From assembly GCA_022563535.1 (NCBI GenBank), contig JADFNE010000035.1:1-46247 (forward strand): a DNA stretch of 46,247 nt, written 5' to 3'. This DNA comes from Myxococcales bacterium (lineage in GTDB: Bacteria; Myxococcota_A; UBA9160; UBA4427). The notes beneath the pieces were generated by a model. That model ran no database searches and was not told the DNA's origin. It was given only the letters and a program-made list of their open reading frames with translations. Below are positions 23,292 through 31,959 of the stretch, in pieces. Position 1 is the first letter of the stretch. Each line of letters begins with the position of its first letter. The position numbers were made by a program, and so were the translations under genes.

Positions 23292-23319
23292 TTGAGCGGC
23301 CCCCATCGGGGGCTATAAT
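23292..23319 (+). promoter_or_regulatory. Sigma70-type promoter with an inverted repeat filling the spacer (T2SS operon)
   Basis: TTGAGC (23292-23297), a 16-nt spacer, and a perfect TATAAT (23314-23319). The spacer contains GCCCCC-ATC-GGGGGC (23299-23313), a perfect 6-bp inverted repeat placed exactly between the boxes, as an operator would be. It faces the gspC start at 23550. There is no T-run after the repeat, so it is not a terminator. Confidence 0.6.
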
Positions 23320-23402
23320 CGGCCGGCTTTGTCCGGGTACCTGAAACCAGAGGCAAAATCGATTGGAATGTCATGGGCTCCCATGCTGTAGTTGCGGATT
23401 TG

Positions 23403-23424
23403 GGTGCAGAAATGGTGCAGAAAT
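23403..23424 (+). repeat. 11-bp tandem duplication in the T2SS leader
   Basis: GGTGCAGAAAT occurs twice in a row (23403-23413 and 23414-23424), about 85 bp after the predicted promoter. Confidence 0.8.
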
Positions 23425-23549
23425 GGGTTCAGTTTCAGGCGCGAGTATGATTCCGAATCTTGCTGGGGCTGCGGTCGCAACCCGGGGGACCGTTTCAGTG
23501 AACTCGAAACGCGATTGTTGACGGAATCGGGAAGGGAACCACCTCCGAT

Positions 23550-24509
23550 ATGGGCCAGTTGGGCGTTCGGATAATCAATATCATGCTCTTCACTGCGAGC
23601 TGTTTCTTTGCGGCGGGTGTGTTCAATCATGTTGCCGACAGCCAATTGGCTCCGGACTACGTCGCAGCCTTTCAGCCCACCGTCCGGCCCGAGACACCAC
23701 AACCCAGCTGGAACGAGCGAAAAGAGATTCTCGACCGGAATTTATTCGGAGCCAAGGTCGGGGCGGGCGATGGCGCCCCGGAACCGGTGGCACCGAAAGA
23801 AGATGCCAAGGCGACCAAGCTTCCCATCAAGTTGCTCGGAACCATGGCCGGAGTGCCCGCTTCTCTTTCTACGGCAGTCATCGACAACACCCGAAGAAAG
23901 AAGCACCAGGTGGTTCGCGTTGGCGACACCCTCAAAGACTTCGATTACGTCACGGTGATAGCGATCGAACCGGGACGAATCGTGGTAAAGAACCGAGACA
24001 TCATCGAAGAACTTCTTCTCTCCAAGACCGATTCAAAGCCGAGCGCGAAAACCTCTGCAGCCAAGCGCCCGGAGCGGCTGAGCGCACACGATCGGATGAG
24101 AGAGCGCAGAAATCGCAACAAGGAAAAACGGGCAGCGAAAATCAAGGAGCTCGAGGGTCGATCCACCAATGCGGAAGAGCTCGAAGAACAGCTGAAGAAG
24201 ATCCCCGCCGCGATGACACAGAGTCTGATCCGGGATCTAGAGCCCTCGTTCGGCGAAAACGGCGAGATTGATGGCGTACTCGTCGGAGACCTTGCAGACG
24301 ACGCAATCCTGGCGCGAGCTGGCCTGGAGAAAAACGACATCATTCTGAGCCTCAATGGAATCAAGATCGACAGCGCGGGGGCAGCGGCTCGCGTGCTGCG
24401 TGAATTGGCAAAATGCAAGCCGATGACGGGCTCGGTCCTGGGCGCATCCGGAACGCGCGAGCTCAATATCACGGAATCACTACTCGCTGAATTGAACTGC
24501 ATAAATTGA
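23550..24509 (+). CDS. gspC: Type II secretion protein GspC
   Basis: 319 residues. Inner-membrane protein that links the T2SS assembly platform to the secretin. A single N-terminal transmembrane helix (about 8-27, MLFTASCFFAAGVFNHV) precedes the periplasmic HR domain (ILDRNLFGAKVG, LPIKLLGTMAG, VVRVGDTLKDFDYVTVIAI; about 60-150). A Lys/Arg/Glu-rich helical linker (about 165-210) is followed by a C-terminal PDZ domain (GVLVGDLADDAILARAGLEKNDIILSLNGI). The charged linker is longer than in typical enterobacterial GspC. It is the first gene of the operon; 16 bp separate it from gspD. Confidence 0.93.
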   Translation: MGQLGVRIINIMLFTASCFFAAGVFNHVADSQLAPDYVAAFQPTVRPETPQPSWNERKEILDRNLFGAKVGAGDGAPEPVAPKEDAKATKLPIKLLGTMAGVPASLSTAVIDNTRRKKHQVVRVGDTLKDFDYVTVIAIEPGRIVVKNRDIIEELLLSKTDSKPSAKTSAAKRPERLSAHDRMRERRNRNKEKRAAKIKELEGRSTNAEELEEQLKKIPAAMTQSLIRDLEPSFGENGEIDGVLVGDLADDAILARAGLEKNDIILSLNGIKIDSAGAAARVLRELAKCKPMTGSVLGASGTRELNITESLLAELNCIN

Positions 24510-24525
24510 CCTGCGGAGACTTTGG

Positions 24526-27084
24526 GTGGAGCGAAGGAACCATCGGAAAATGAGAACCGGCCAATATTCGAGCAGGAGACTGGCCGCAGTGGTCGTCCTA
24601 TGCGCCCTTGCGTGGGCGCCGGGCGTCCATCGCGACGCACGGGCTCAGGTCGATAACGGCGGCGAACGACTCCTGTTCGATGATGAGACAGGCAAGGTTC
24701 GCATCGATTTTGACAACGTCTCCATCACCGTGATCATCGATGCAATCTCGCGACTCACCGGAAAGAATTTCATCTATGACGATCGTGTCCGAGGCAAGGT
24801 CACAATCATTTCCCCGAGTGCGGTCACGCTTGCAGAGGCCTGGGCGGTCTTCGAATCCGTTCTCAAGATCAAGGGTTTTACCGCGATCCCAGGACCCGCT
24901 GGCGTATTCAAAATCGTTCCGGTGCGCGACGCCAAAGAATCAAATATCGAGACCATCATAGATGGCGGCGAGAGCGCCAACCGCGATCAGTACGTAACGC
25001 GAATGATCCCGCTCTACTTCATCGACGCCACTGCGATCACGAACACGCTCAAACCGCTGATCTCAAAAGACGCCGCCGTGGTCGTTTTCGGGCCGACCAA
25101 CACCATCATACTGACCGACACGAAAGCGAACATTCGCCGCATCCTCGGAATTCTCGAAGCACTCGACGTCGAAACCCACAAGCAGGAACTCGCGGTCATC
25201 CGAGTACTCTATGCCGATGCCGACACCCTTGGACGCCAGATCACGGACATCTACGGAGGGCAGACAACCGGGGGCAGTTCAACCGCGTCGTCTGCGCGCT
25301 CGGAACGATCGAGTCGGCGCAAGAGCAGCAGCAAAACGTCGGGCACCGTAGGATTGCAAACCGCGCAGCGCGGCGAAATCCGCATCATCACCGAAAGCCG
25401 CACCAACTCCCTGCTGGTGCTGGCGTCGCGCAGTCAGATTGGCGAGATCCGGGACCTGATTCACAAACTCGACGTCCCGGTGGTGGGCGGAGGCAAGATC
25501 CACGTCTACTACTTGAAGCACGCCGACGCCCAGGAGATGGCCAAGACCCTGAACGACCTGGTGTCCGGGAGCGGCGGCGGGAGAAGCGGCGGCGGACGAA
25601 CCGGGAAGGCCGGCGCCGCACCCCAGGCGTTGCGTTCGGTTGTCACTCCCCTGGCAGAAGGGCAAATCCGACTCAGCGCCGATCCGGCCACCAATTCGTT
25701 GGTCATCCAGGCGAGCAAGGAAGCCTACGAGACACTCATCCAGGTGATCGAGAAACTCGACATCCCTCGGCCCCAGGTTCTGGTGGAAGCCTTGATCATG
25801 GAGGTCGACATCACCGACGATTTCGAACTCGGATTCAATTTCGGTTACCGAATTCTCAACAGCGACATTGATGTGGAGTTTTCGGGCCAGGACGCGATTT
25901 CAACGCTTGCCAACCCGCTGGCATTGCTCCTCAAGTCGACGATCACGACCAACGAGGATGGCACTGAGAGCAAAGGCAAATCGTTCAGAGCGAGCATGCA
26001 GGCCGCAGCCAAAGCCAATCGCATAAAGATTCTGTCATCCCCTCATATCCTGACCTCCGATAACGAGGAGGCCGAAATCATCATTGGTGACAACATCCCC
26101 ATCATCACGAGCCGCGTCTCTTCTGCAGCGGGCTCCAACATCAGCGGCCTGTCGAGTTCGGTGAACATCGAACGTCGCGACATCGGCGTGACCTTGCGCG
26201 TCACGCCACAAATCAGCGATGGCAACACACTCCGTCTGCAGATTTTCCAAGAAATCACCGAAGTGAATGACGCGCTCTCAGCAACGGTCGCGGGTAATAC
26301 TGAAGACGGCACTACCGATGTAGGCGTCGCCCTGAGCAATCGACGTGTTCAAAACACCGTCGTGATCGCGGATGGAGACACCGTCGTCATCGGCGGGTTG
26401 ATCGGCGAGGTCTCCGGATCGCAGGTCAACAAGGTTCCGTTTCTCGGCGACATTCCCGTGTTGGGATGGTTGTTCAAATCCACCACCGAAAAGGTCCGGC
26501 GGACCAATCTGATCATCATGTTGACGGTGCATATCATTCGCAACCCCGCCGACCTGGAATCCGAGTCCATCTACCGGCGAGGCGACTTTACTCACGCAAT
26601 CAATGTCACCGAAGAGATCGAGCGCATGGCGCAAGATGTCATCGAGGGCAGTGACCACATCGTTCCGCGCAGTCAGGTTGAAGAGCACCTGCTCGACCAC
26701 ACGCTGCGCTACCCGTTCGAGCGGCTCGAAGAGATCGAGCAGGAGCAACGCCAAGCCCGGGCCGCTGAACTGCAGCGGCGCGCCGACGAACTGCGAGGTC
26801 CGCGGTACATGATTCACGCCGTGGTGAGCCAGCATGATCGTGCAGCCCCGAAGTTGACGGAGATCCTCGACCTGGGGTACGAAGCGAAGCTTGTCTCTAG
26901 TTCGGGCGTTGACGGAGTCGTACTCGAACTCCAGGTAGGCCCGTTCGGAACGCTGCATGAAGCCGAATCGGCCCTGACGATCCTTCACCGAAGCATGCAC
27001 CTCGATCCCTACATGGTCGTCGCCGAACCGGAGCGCATCGAGTCCTACGACAGCCTCGCTCCGGACAGCGAGGGAGCGCCATGA
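24526..27084 (+). CDS. gspD: Type II secretion secretin GspD with C-terminal SPOR-like domain
   Basis: 852 residues from GTG 24526 (GGAG 8-9 nt upstream; ATG 24550 is an alternative). A signal peptide (RRLAAVVVLCALAWAPGV) precedes N0 (IDFDNVSITVIIDAISRLTG) and N1-N3 repeats with Ser/Arg- and Gly-rich loops (about 250-275 and 345-365). The secretin core follows, including VEALIMEVDI, VTLRVTPQISDGN, VVIGGLIGE and VPFLGDIPVLGWLF. After a Glu/Arg-rich linker, residues about 760-835 (YMIHAVVSQHDRAA to LELQVGPFGTLHEAESAL, ending PYMVV) read as a SPOR domain, which binds peptidoglycan. That is an unusual place for a secretin; usually a short S-domain recruits a pilotin. The stop overlaps the gspE start (ATGA). 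Confidence 0.95.
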   Translation: MERRNHRKMRTGQYSSRRLAAVVVLCALAWAPGVHRDARAQVDNGGERLLFDDETGKVRIDFDNVSITVIIDAISRLTGKNFIYDDRVRGKVTIISPSAVTLAEAWAVFESVLKIKGFTAIPGPAGVFKIVPVRDAKESNIETIIDGGESANRDQYVTRMIPLYFIDATAITNTLKPLISKDAAVVVFGPTNTIILTDTKANIRRILGILEALDVETHKQELAVIRVLYADADTLGRQITDIYGGQTTGGSSTASSARSERSSRRKSSSKTSGTVGLQTAQRGEIRIITESRTNSLLVLASRSQIGEIRDLIHKLDVPVVGGGKIHVYYLKHADAQEMAKTLNDLVSGSGGGRSGGGRTGKAGAAPQALRSVVTPLAEGQIRLSADPATNSLVIQASKEAYETLIQVIEKLDIPRPQVLVEALIMEVDITDDFELGFNFGYRILNSDIDVEFSGQDAISTLANPLALLLKSTITTNEDGTESKGKSFRASMQAAAKANRIKILSSPHILTSDNEEAEIIIGDNIPIITSRVSSAAGSNISGLSSSVNIERRDIGVTLRVTPQISDGNTLRLQIFQEITEVNDALSATVAGNTEDGTTDVGVALSNRRVQNTVVIADGDTVVIGGLIGEVSGSQVNKVPFLGDIPVLGWLFKSTTEKVRRTNLIIMLTVHIIRNPADLESESIYRRGDFTHAINVTEEIERMAQDVIEGSDHIVPRSQVEEHLLDHTLRYPFERLEEIEQEQRQARAAELQRRADELRGPRYMIHAVVSQHDRAAPKLTEILDLGYEAKLVSSSGVDGVVLELQVGPFGTLHEAESALTILHRSMHLDPYMVVAEPERIESYDSLAPDSEGAP

Positions 27085-28808
27085 GCGAGACTCTTGAACT
27101 CGGCGAGATCCTGTTGCGAACCACGCGTCTCGAACCGCAAGAACTCGAGCGGGCGCGACTGCGACAAGTCGACAGTCACCAGCGGCTTTCGGACATTCTC
27201 GTCGAAGAAGGGATGCTGAACGCAGACGAAGTCCTTGCGGCCCTGGCCCGCCAACTCGACCTGCCCCTTCGCGCGGAACTCTCGCTCGAAGACATCGACG
27301 ACGAGTACGCGCTGCGAATCCCGATCGGCTATGCGAAGCAGCATCGCTTATTGCCGATCGGTGGAAACCGCGACCTCGGAATCGTCAACGTCGTCGCCTC
27401 GGACCCACTGGCGATGTCGCCACTGGACGATCTGCGCATTCTCTTTGACGGCGCAGAGATTCAACTCGAACTGGCCAGCGATCGCCTCATCCTCGCCGCC
27501 ATCAACAGCGTGTTCGACCGCGGCGTAACCGCCACCGATCAACTGGCAGAAGAAGCCACCGACGATCTCGACGAACTCGCGATGGAGATCAGCGGAGAGC
27601 CCCGGGATCTGCTCGACGCCACCGACGACGCTCCGATCATCCGTCTGGTCAACTCGATGTTGCACCACGCGGTCAAAGAGCGAGCAAGCGATATCCACAT
27701 CGAACCGTTCGAGAGAGAAATCCGCGTGCGCTTCCGCATCGACGACGTCCTCTACGAACCGATGAAACCCCTTCCGCGCTCGCTACAAGCCAGCATCGCG
27801 TCACGCATCAAGATCATGGGTTCCCTCGATATCGCCGAGAAGCGACTGCCCCAGGACGGCCGCATCCGTCTGAAGATTGCAGGCCGCGACTACGATGTTC
27901 GGCTTTCGACGATCCCAGTTCAGTACGGGGAGCGACTGGTGCTGCGACTTCTCCCGGACAGTCAGGAACTCGTCGACCTCGAAAAAGTGGGTTTCTCGAA
28001 ATCTCAACTCGAAGTCCTCGCGCGGATCATGAAACGGCCGAACGGCATTTTCCTCGTGACGGGCCCGACCGGAAGTGGCAAGACCACGACCCTGCACGCG
28101 GCAATCGCGAGCATCAATACCACCGGCATCAACATCATCACGATCGAAGACCCGGTCGAAATCCAACAGCCGGGCGTCGGCCAGATCGAGGTCAATCCAA
28201 AAATCAATCTGACCTTCGCAAGGGGACTTCGTTCGATCTTGCGTCAGGATCCCAACGTGGTTCTCGTCGGCGAGATCCGCGACAAAGAAACCGCAGACAT
28301 CGCGATCCAGGCTTCCCTTACCGGCCATCTGGTTCTTTCGACCTTGCACACCAACGACGCCCCCAGCGCGATTACTCGTCTCGTCGACATGGGGATCGAA
28401 CCCTTTTTGGTTGGATCGTCGCTCGTCGCAGTTCTGGCCCAGCGTCTGGTCCGCGTCCTCTGTCCACACTGTCGCGAGTCCTACACCGCACCCGACAACG
28501 AACTTCGCGAACTCGGTGTGCGGCCGGGGCAAGGAGCCATCACGCTGTATCGAGCTGTGGGATGCGCGGCCTGCAACCAGACCGGATACCACGGCCGGGT
28601 TGGAATCTTCGAGATCATGCTGGTGGACGACGAAATTCGCGGAATGGTCTCTACAAACGTGGATTCAAAGACCATCAAGAAGGCAGCGGTGGCCAAGGGA
28701 ATGGGGACGCTGCGGCAGGATGGTGCGCGCAAGGCCTTGCGGGGAATCTCGTCGGTCGCGGAGGTGATGCGCGCCACCGAGGAAGAGGAAACGATCGTAC
28801 AGATTTAG
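27081..28808 (+). CDS. gspE: Type II secretion ATPase GspE
   Basis: 575 residues, somewhat longer than E. coli GspE (about 500). Cytoplasmic hexameric ATPase powering pseudopilus assembly. N-terminal GspE_N-type domain (LSDILVEEGMLNADEVLAAL, about 35-140); Walker A GPTGSGKTTTLHA at about 328-340; Asp box TIEDPVEI; Walker B VVLVGEIRDKETADIA; His box HLVLSTLHTNDAPSAITRL. The zinc-binding tetracysteine is CPHC at about 460 and CAAC at about 495. The start ATG overlaps the gspD stop by 4 bp, so translation is coupled. Confidence 0.97.
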   Translation: MSETLELGEILLRTTRLEPQELERARLRQVDSHQRLSDILVEEGMLNADEVLAALARQLDLPLRAELSLEDIDDEYALRIPIGYAKQHRLLPIGGNRDLGIVNVVASDPLAMSPLDDLRILFDGAEIQLELASDRLILAAINSVFDRGVTATDQLAEEATDDLDELAMEISGEPRDLLDATDDAPIIRLVNSMLHHAVKERASDIHIEPFEREIRVRFRIDDVLYEPMKPLPRSLQASIASRIKIMGSLDIAEKRLPQDGRIRLKIAGRDYDVRLSTIPVQYGERLVLRLLPDSQELVDLEKVGFSKSQLEVLARIMKRPNGIFLVTGPTGSGKTTTLHAAIASINTTGINIITIEDPVEIQQPGVGQIEVNPKINLTFARGLRSILRQDPNVVLVGEIRDKETADIAIQASLTGHLVLSTLHTNDAPSAITRLVDMGIEPFLVGSSLVAVLAQRLVRVLCPHCRESYTAPDNELRELGVRPGQGAITLYRAVGCAACNQTGYHGRVGIFEIMLVDDEIRGMVSTNVDSKTIKKAAVAKGMGTLRQDGARKALRGISSVAEVMRATEEEETIVQI

Positions 28809-28828
28809 CCGCCGATCCTCCTGAATCG

Positions 28829-28848
28829 CCGGTTCGGTCTCGAACCGG
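28829..28848 (+). other. Perfect 8-bp hairpin between gspE and gspF
   Basis: CCGGTTCG (28829-28836), loop GTCT, CGAACCGG (28841-28848), inside the 104-bp gap between gspE and gspF, the widest gap within the operon. With no following T-run it looks like an mRNA processing or stability element or an attenuator. Confidence 0.5.
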
Positions 28849-28912
28849 ACGCGTCGTGAGTATGTAGTCGGTCGCAACTGTCTTAGACGCAGGAACTGGA
28901 GCGCTTGGCCCC

Positions 28913-30148
28913 GTGCCAATTTACAACTACAAGGGAATGACTGGAGCGGGCAAGGCGACCAAGGGTTCGCTCAACGCCGAGAGCCTGCCGGACGCCCGGG
29001 CGCGAATGCGAGCCCAGGGGATTTTTCTCACCGAGATTTCGCAGTCCAGCGAATCGGAGGACCTCGCCCCCCGCGCGAATAGCGAACGCTTTAGAATCGA
29101 TCTGAGTTTCCTGAACCGAATCCCCGCCCTCGAGCGAGCGCTCTCCACCCGCCAGCTCGCCACGCTGGTGTCCGCCGGCATCCCATTGGTCGAAGCACTG
29201 TCTGCTCTGGTTGCCCAGTGCGAGCACTCTGGCATGCGCGCTTTGCTCGGCAAGGTTCGCGATCGCGTCAACGAAGGTGCGTCCCTCTGCGACGCCCTGC
29301 AGTCGACTGGACAGTTCGACACGCTCTACGTCAGCATGGTGCGGGCAGGTGAAGCCGGCGGAGCGCTGGCAATCGTGCTCGAACGCATCGCCGATTACCT
29401 CGAGAACCAGGTGAAGCTGACCAACAAGGTCTCTTCGATTCTGGCCTACCCGGCCTTCATGCTGGTATTTGCCGGTCTTGTCGTAACCGCTCTCGTGACG
29501 GTGGTCCTGCCGCAAATTACGGGCTTGCTGCTCTCCCTGGACCAAGACCTGCCGATCTACACGGTATGGATCATCGGAATTTCCAATTTCGCGCGTTCGT
29601 GGTGGTGGGCGGTTCTGATCGCGATTGCGATCGGCGTCATTTTGCTTCGTTCCGCGATCGCAACCGATCGTGGCCGCGCCATCTTCGACCAATTCAATCT
29701 GCGTTTGCCCGTGATCGGGCGCATCGTCCGCACCGTATCGATCGCGCGGTTCAGCCGCACCCTCTCGACCTTGCTGTCCAGCGGAGTCGGAATCGTGCAG
29801 GCCCTCGAAATCTCTCAGCACGTGGCTCAGAACGTCGTAATCCGCGACGCCATTCGCAGCGCCCGCACGAGTGTGCTCGAGGGTGCGAGCCTGGCCGCGC
29901 CGCTCAAGGCGAGCGGCCAGTTTCCGCCCATGGTCATCACCATGATCGAAGTTGGCGAACGAGGCAGCGAGGTCGGCGCCATGCTGAACCGTGTTGCCGA
30001 GAATTACGACGAGCAAGTTGAAAACTCAATCACGAAGCTCACATCACTGCTCGAGCCTCTCATGCTCTTGTTGATGGTGGGAGTCGTCCTCGTCATCATC
30101 CTCGCTACCCTGATGCCGCTGCTCGAAATCACGAATTCCATGAACTGA
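28913..30148 (+). CDS. gspF: Type II secretion inner-membrane platform protein GspF
   Basis: 411 residues from GTG 28913, the usual length. Polytopic inner-membrane protein at the centre of the assembly platform. It starts PIYNYKGMTGAGKATKGSL as in other GspF. It contains two GspF domains of about 120 residues: STRQLATLVSAGIPLVEALSAL with MVRAGEAGGAL, and ARFSRTLSTLLSSGVGIVQAL with MIEVGERGSEVGAML. Transmembrane helices are at about 170-195, 220-245 and 375-400 (LLLMVGVVLVIILATLMPLLE). The gap before gspF carries a hairpin. Confidence 0.96.
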   Translation: MPIYNYKGMTGAGKATKGSLNAESLPDARARMRAQGIFLTEISQSSESEDLAPRANSERFRIDLSFLNRIPALERALSTRQLATLVSAGIPLVEALSALVAQCEHSGMRALLGKVRDRVNEGASLCDALQSTGQFDTLYVSMVRAGEAGGALAIVLERIADYLENQVKLTNKVSSILAYPAFMLVFAGLVVTALVTVVLPQITGLLLSLDQDLPIYTVWIIGISNFARSWWWAVLIAIAIGVILLRSAIATDRGRAIFDQFNLRLPVIGRIVRTVSIARFSRTLSTLLSSGVGIVQALEISQHVAQNVVIRDAIRSARTSVLEGASLAAPLKASGQFPPMVITMIEVGERGSEVGAMLNRVAENYDEQVENSITKLTSLLEPLMLLLMVGVVLVIILATLMPLLEITNSMN

Positions 30149-30222
30149 TCGATGAACTGGATGTATTGACGGATCGATGATCCGACCAGCGCGGCAGCAA
30201 CACCCTGGAAAAGGAACAAACC

Positions 30223-30711
30223 ATGCCAAACACAACCAACGCCTCCTTGCATCTCGGCTTCCCGGCGTCGAATACTCGGAGCGCCCCACCCTGGCGCCTC
30301 GGCTTTACGCTGATCGAGATCATGGCCGTAGTCATCATCATGGGCATGTTGATGGGGCTCGTAGGAGTCGGCGTATTGAACCAGCTCGAAAAGGCGAAAC
30401 GGACGACCGCCAAAGCCAAAATCACCCAGCTCGAAAGCGCCCTCGAGTTTTATTACATGGACAATTCGAAGTACCCGCCGACCCTCGACGGTCTCATCAG
30501 TAAACCTCCGGGAGCCAGGGACTATCCCCGAGGCGGCTACCTCAAGAAGAAGGATGCATTGCTCGACCCCTGGAACGTCCAGTACGTCTACGTGAATCCG
30601 GGCAGCAAAAATCAGTACAGCTTCGACATCTCCTCGGCCGGCCCCGACCGCGTGTCTGGAAACGAGGACGACATCGTCAACTGGGAAGCTGAAATCTCCG
30701 GCGAGCCTTGA
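30223..30711 (+). CDS. gspG: Major pseudopilin GspG
   Basis: 162 residues with AAGGA upstream of the ATG. A prepilin-type leader of 27 residues ends at G27|F28TLIEIMAVVIIMGMLMG; cleavage and N-methylation by a prepilin peptidase (not encoded here) are expected. The body has the GspG pattern LEFYYMDNSKYPPTLDGLI, DPWNVQYVYVNPG and FDISSAGPDRVSGNEDDI, the last being the calcium-binding loop. It builds the shaft of the pseudopilus. The leader is longer than the usual 6-10 residues. Confidence 0.96.
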   Translation: MPNTTNASLHLGFPASNTRSAPPWRLGFTLIEIMAVVIIMGMLMGLVGVGVLNQLEKAKRTTAKAKITQLESALEFYYMDNSKYPPTLDGLISKPPGARDYPRGGYLKKKDALLDPWNVQYVYVNPGSKNQYSFDISSAGPDRVSGNEDDIVNWEAEISGEP

Positions 30712-31379
30712 TCGCGATGCAGCGGCACCGCTCCATGAATTCATTGCACAGCCATGTACCCGGCTCTGCACCCCGGCAAATCGGCCGTCCGATTCATTCG
30801 GATTACGGTTTTACTCTGATCGAGATGCTGGCCGTGATACTGATCATCGGCTTCATGTCTGCCATGATCTTGCCGGGTCTGCGGCTATCGGGGGGCTCCA
30901 GCCGCCATGACGAAGCATTGAATGTTGCCTCTCATCTCGAACTCGCACGTCAGCGTGCGATCATGACCGGCAAAACGCACCGGTTGTTGATCGACATCGA
31001 CAACGGTTCCTACCGCGTCGAATGGTGGGTTCGCGTGACCGGTAGCGACGACTCCGACAGTCTTGCCGTGCGGCAGCGTGCCTTGTGGGAGGGAAACATC
31101 GAAAACGTACTGCGGCCCCCGGACACCGGGTTCGACTACGAGCCCATTCCAAACAGATTCGGAAATGCCAGCAGCCTCTCGAATCCATTTTACTTCGACG
31201 GGATCGACACCTCCGAGGGTTGGCTCAACGAGGGGCTGGTCGGAATCGTATTTGACTCCGATGGAAGCACCGACGAGGCCCAGATCGTGATTTCCGATCC
31301 CGACGGTTTCGCGGCCACCCTCGACATCCTCCCCATTCTCGACGCGGTTCGAATTCGCCACGAGGACGGCCGTGAATGA
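30708..31379 (+). CDS. gspH: Minor pseudopilin GspH
   Basis: 223 residues if started at the TTG overlapping the gspG stop; ATG 30717 or 30732 would shorten the leader. The cleavage site is G34|F35TLIEMLAVILIIGFMSAMILP. The body is beta-rich (LELARQRAIMTGKTHRLLID, YRVEWWVRV, GIVFDSDGST). GspH is a tip-near pseudopilin; the FTLIEMLAVI segment and gene order decide this assignment over a general type IV pilin. It overlaps gspI by 8 bp. Confidence 0.9.
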   Translation: MIAMQRHRSMNSLHSHVPGSAPRQIGRPIHSDYGFTLIEMLAVILIIGFMSAMILPGLRLSGGSSRHDEALNVASHLELARQRAIMTGKTHRLLIDIDNGSYRVEWWVRVTGSDDSDSLAVRQRALWEGNIENVLRPPDTGFDYEPIPNRFGNASSLSNPFYFDGIDTSEGWLNEGLVGIVFDSDGSTDEAQIVISDPDGFAATLDILPILDAVRIRHEDGRE

Positions 31380-31959
31380 TTCGCACACACGCCTAGCTAC
31401 GCACCATCAGCAGATCGGCTTTACGTTGATGGAAGTGCTGGGGGCCATCGCAATTCTGGGCATTTCGTACACGATGCTGGCCACCAGCTCGATTGATGGC
31501 CTGCGCTTGATCGGCGAGAGCACGCGACGCTCCGACGCTTCTCTGCTCGCCGATAGCCTGCTGGCGGACATTGAGCTCATGGCCGAGATCGGCCAACCCA
31601 TCTACGTTGGCTTTGATGAACTGGAGGAGGAGCCGTTCACTATCGTCGTGGAGATTCTCGACCTTGCTGAAGAATTTGCGGGCAGCAGCAGTGACGTTGA
31701 ATCCAAAGATCTGCTGGAATTCCTCGCCGCAGAGGCGAATGGCCCATTTTCAGAGTTTCGCGATTCGAACTGGCTGCTTGGCTATCTGCGAGAAGTCCAC
31801 ATCAGCGTCCAATGGCAGGAGGGTGCGAAGGAGATCACCGTTTCCCGCACGGCCTATATCTACGACCAACGGGCTTGGATGGAAACTCAGCTGAATCAAG
31901 GCGAACAGAAAAATGCCAATTCCGGCGATCCGAGTGAGAGCCCGGGGGATGGCCCGTGA
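31372..31959 (+). CDS. gspI: Minor pseudopilin GspI
   Basis: 195 residues from GTG 31372. Cleavage is at G16|F17TLMEVLGAIAILGISYTML. The downstream body is longer and more acidic than E. coli GspI (about 125), with an acidic stretch FDELEEEPFTIVVEILDLAEE. GspI, GspJ and GspK form the tip complex that starts pseudopilus assembly. Overlaps on both sides (8 bp with gspH, 4 bp with gspJ) indicate translational coupling. Confidence 0.88.
   Translation: MNDSHTRLATHHQQIGFTLMEVLGAIAILGISYTMLATSSIDGLRLIGESTRRSDASLLADSLLADIELMAEIGQPIYVGFDELEEEPFTIVVEILDLAEEFAGSSSDVESKDLLEFLAAEANGPFSEFRDSNWLLGYLREVHISVQWQEGAKEITVSRTAYIYDQRAWMETQLNQGEQKNANSGDPSESPGDGP

Larger units (their letters stand above)
22985..23549. 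other. Divergent regulatory region between dnaK (minus) and the T2SS operon (plus)
   Basis: 565 bp without a convincing gene. It holds the GGGGGA ribosome-binding site of dnaK at its left edge, a plausible sigma70 promoter for the right-hand operon (23292-23319) and an 11-bp duplication at 23403-23424. I see no CIRCE element and no clear sigma32 consensus for dnaK. The predicted T2SS leader would be about 220 nt, long enough to hold a regulatory structure or short ORF; I see no convincing one. Confidence 0.6.

Noticed and set aside
23299-23313. Rho-independent terminator ahead of the T2SS operon
   Set aside because: The GC-rich hairpin is followed by TATAATCGG and not a T-run, and it sits between -35 and -10 boxes; a promoter with an operator-like repeat fits better.
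22985-23320. CIRCE or sigma32 control of dnaK
   Set aside because: No TTAGCACTC-N9-GAGTGCTAA palindrome and no convincing CTTGAA/CCCCAT pair at the right spacing was found upstream of dnaK.
28883-30016. Minus-strand open frame (about 377 codons) opposite gspF
   Set aside because: GspF on the plus strand is full length and in operon context; the minus frame is a shadow.
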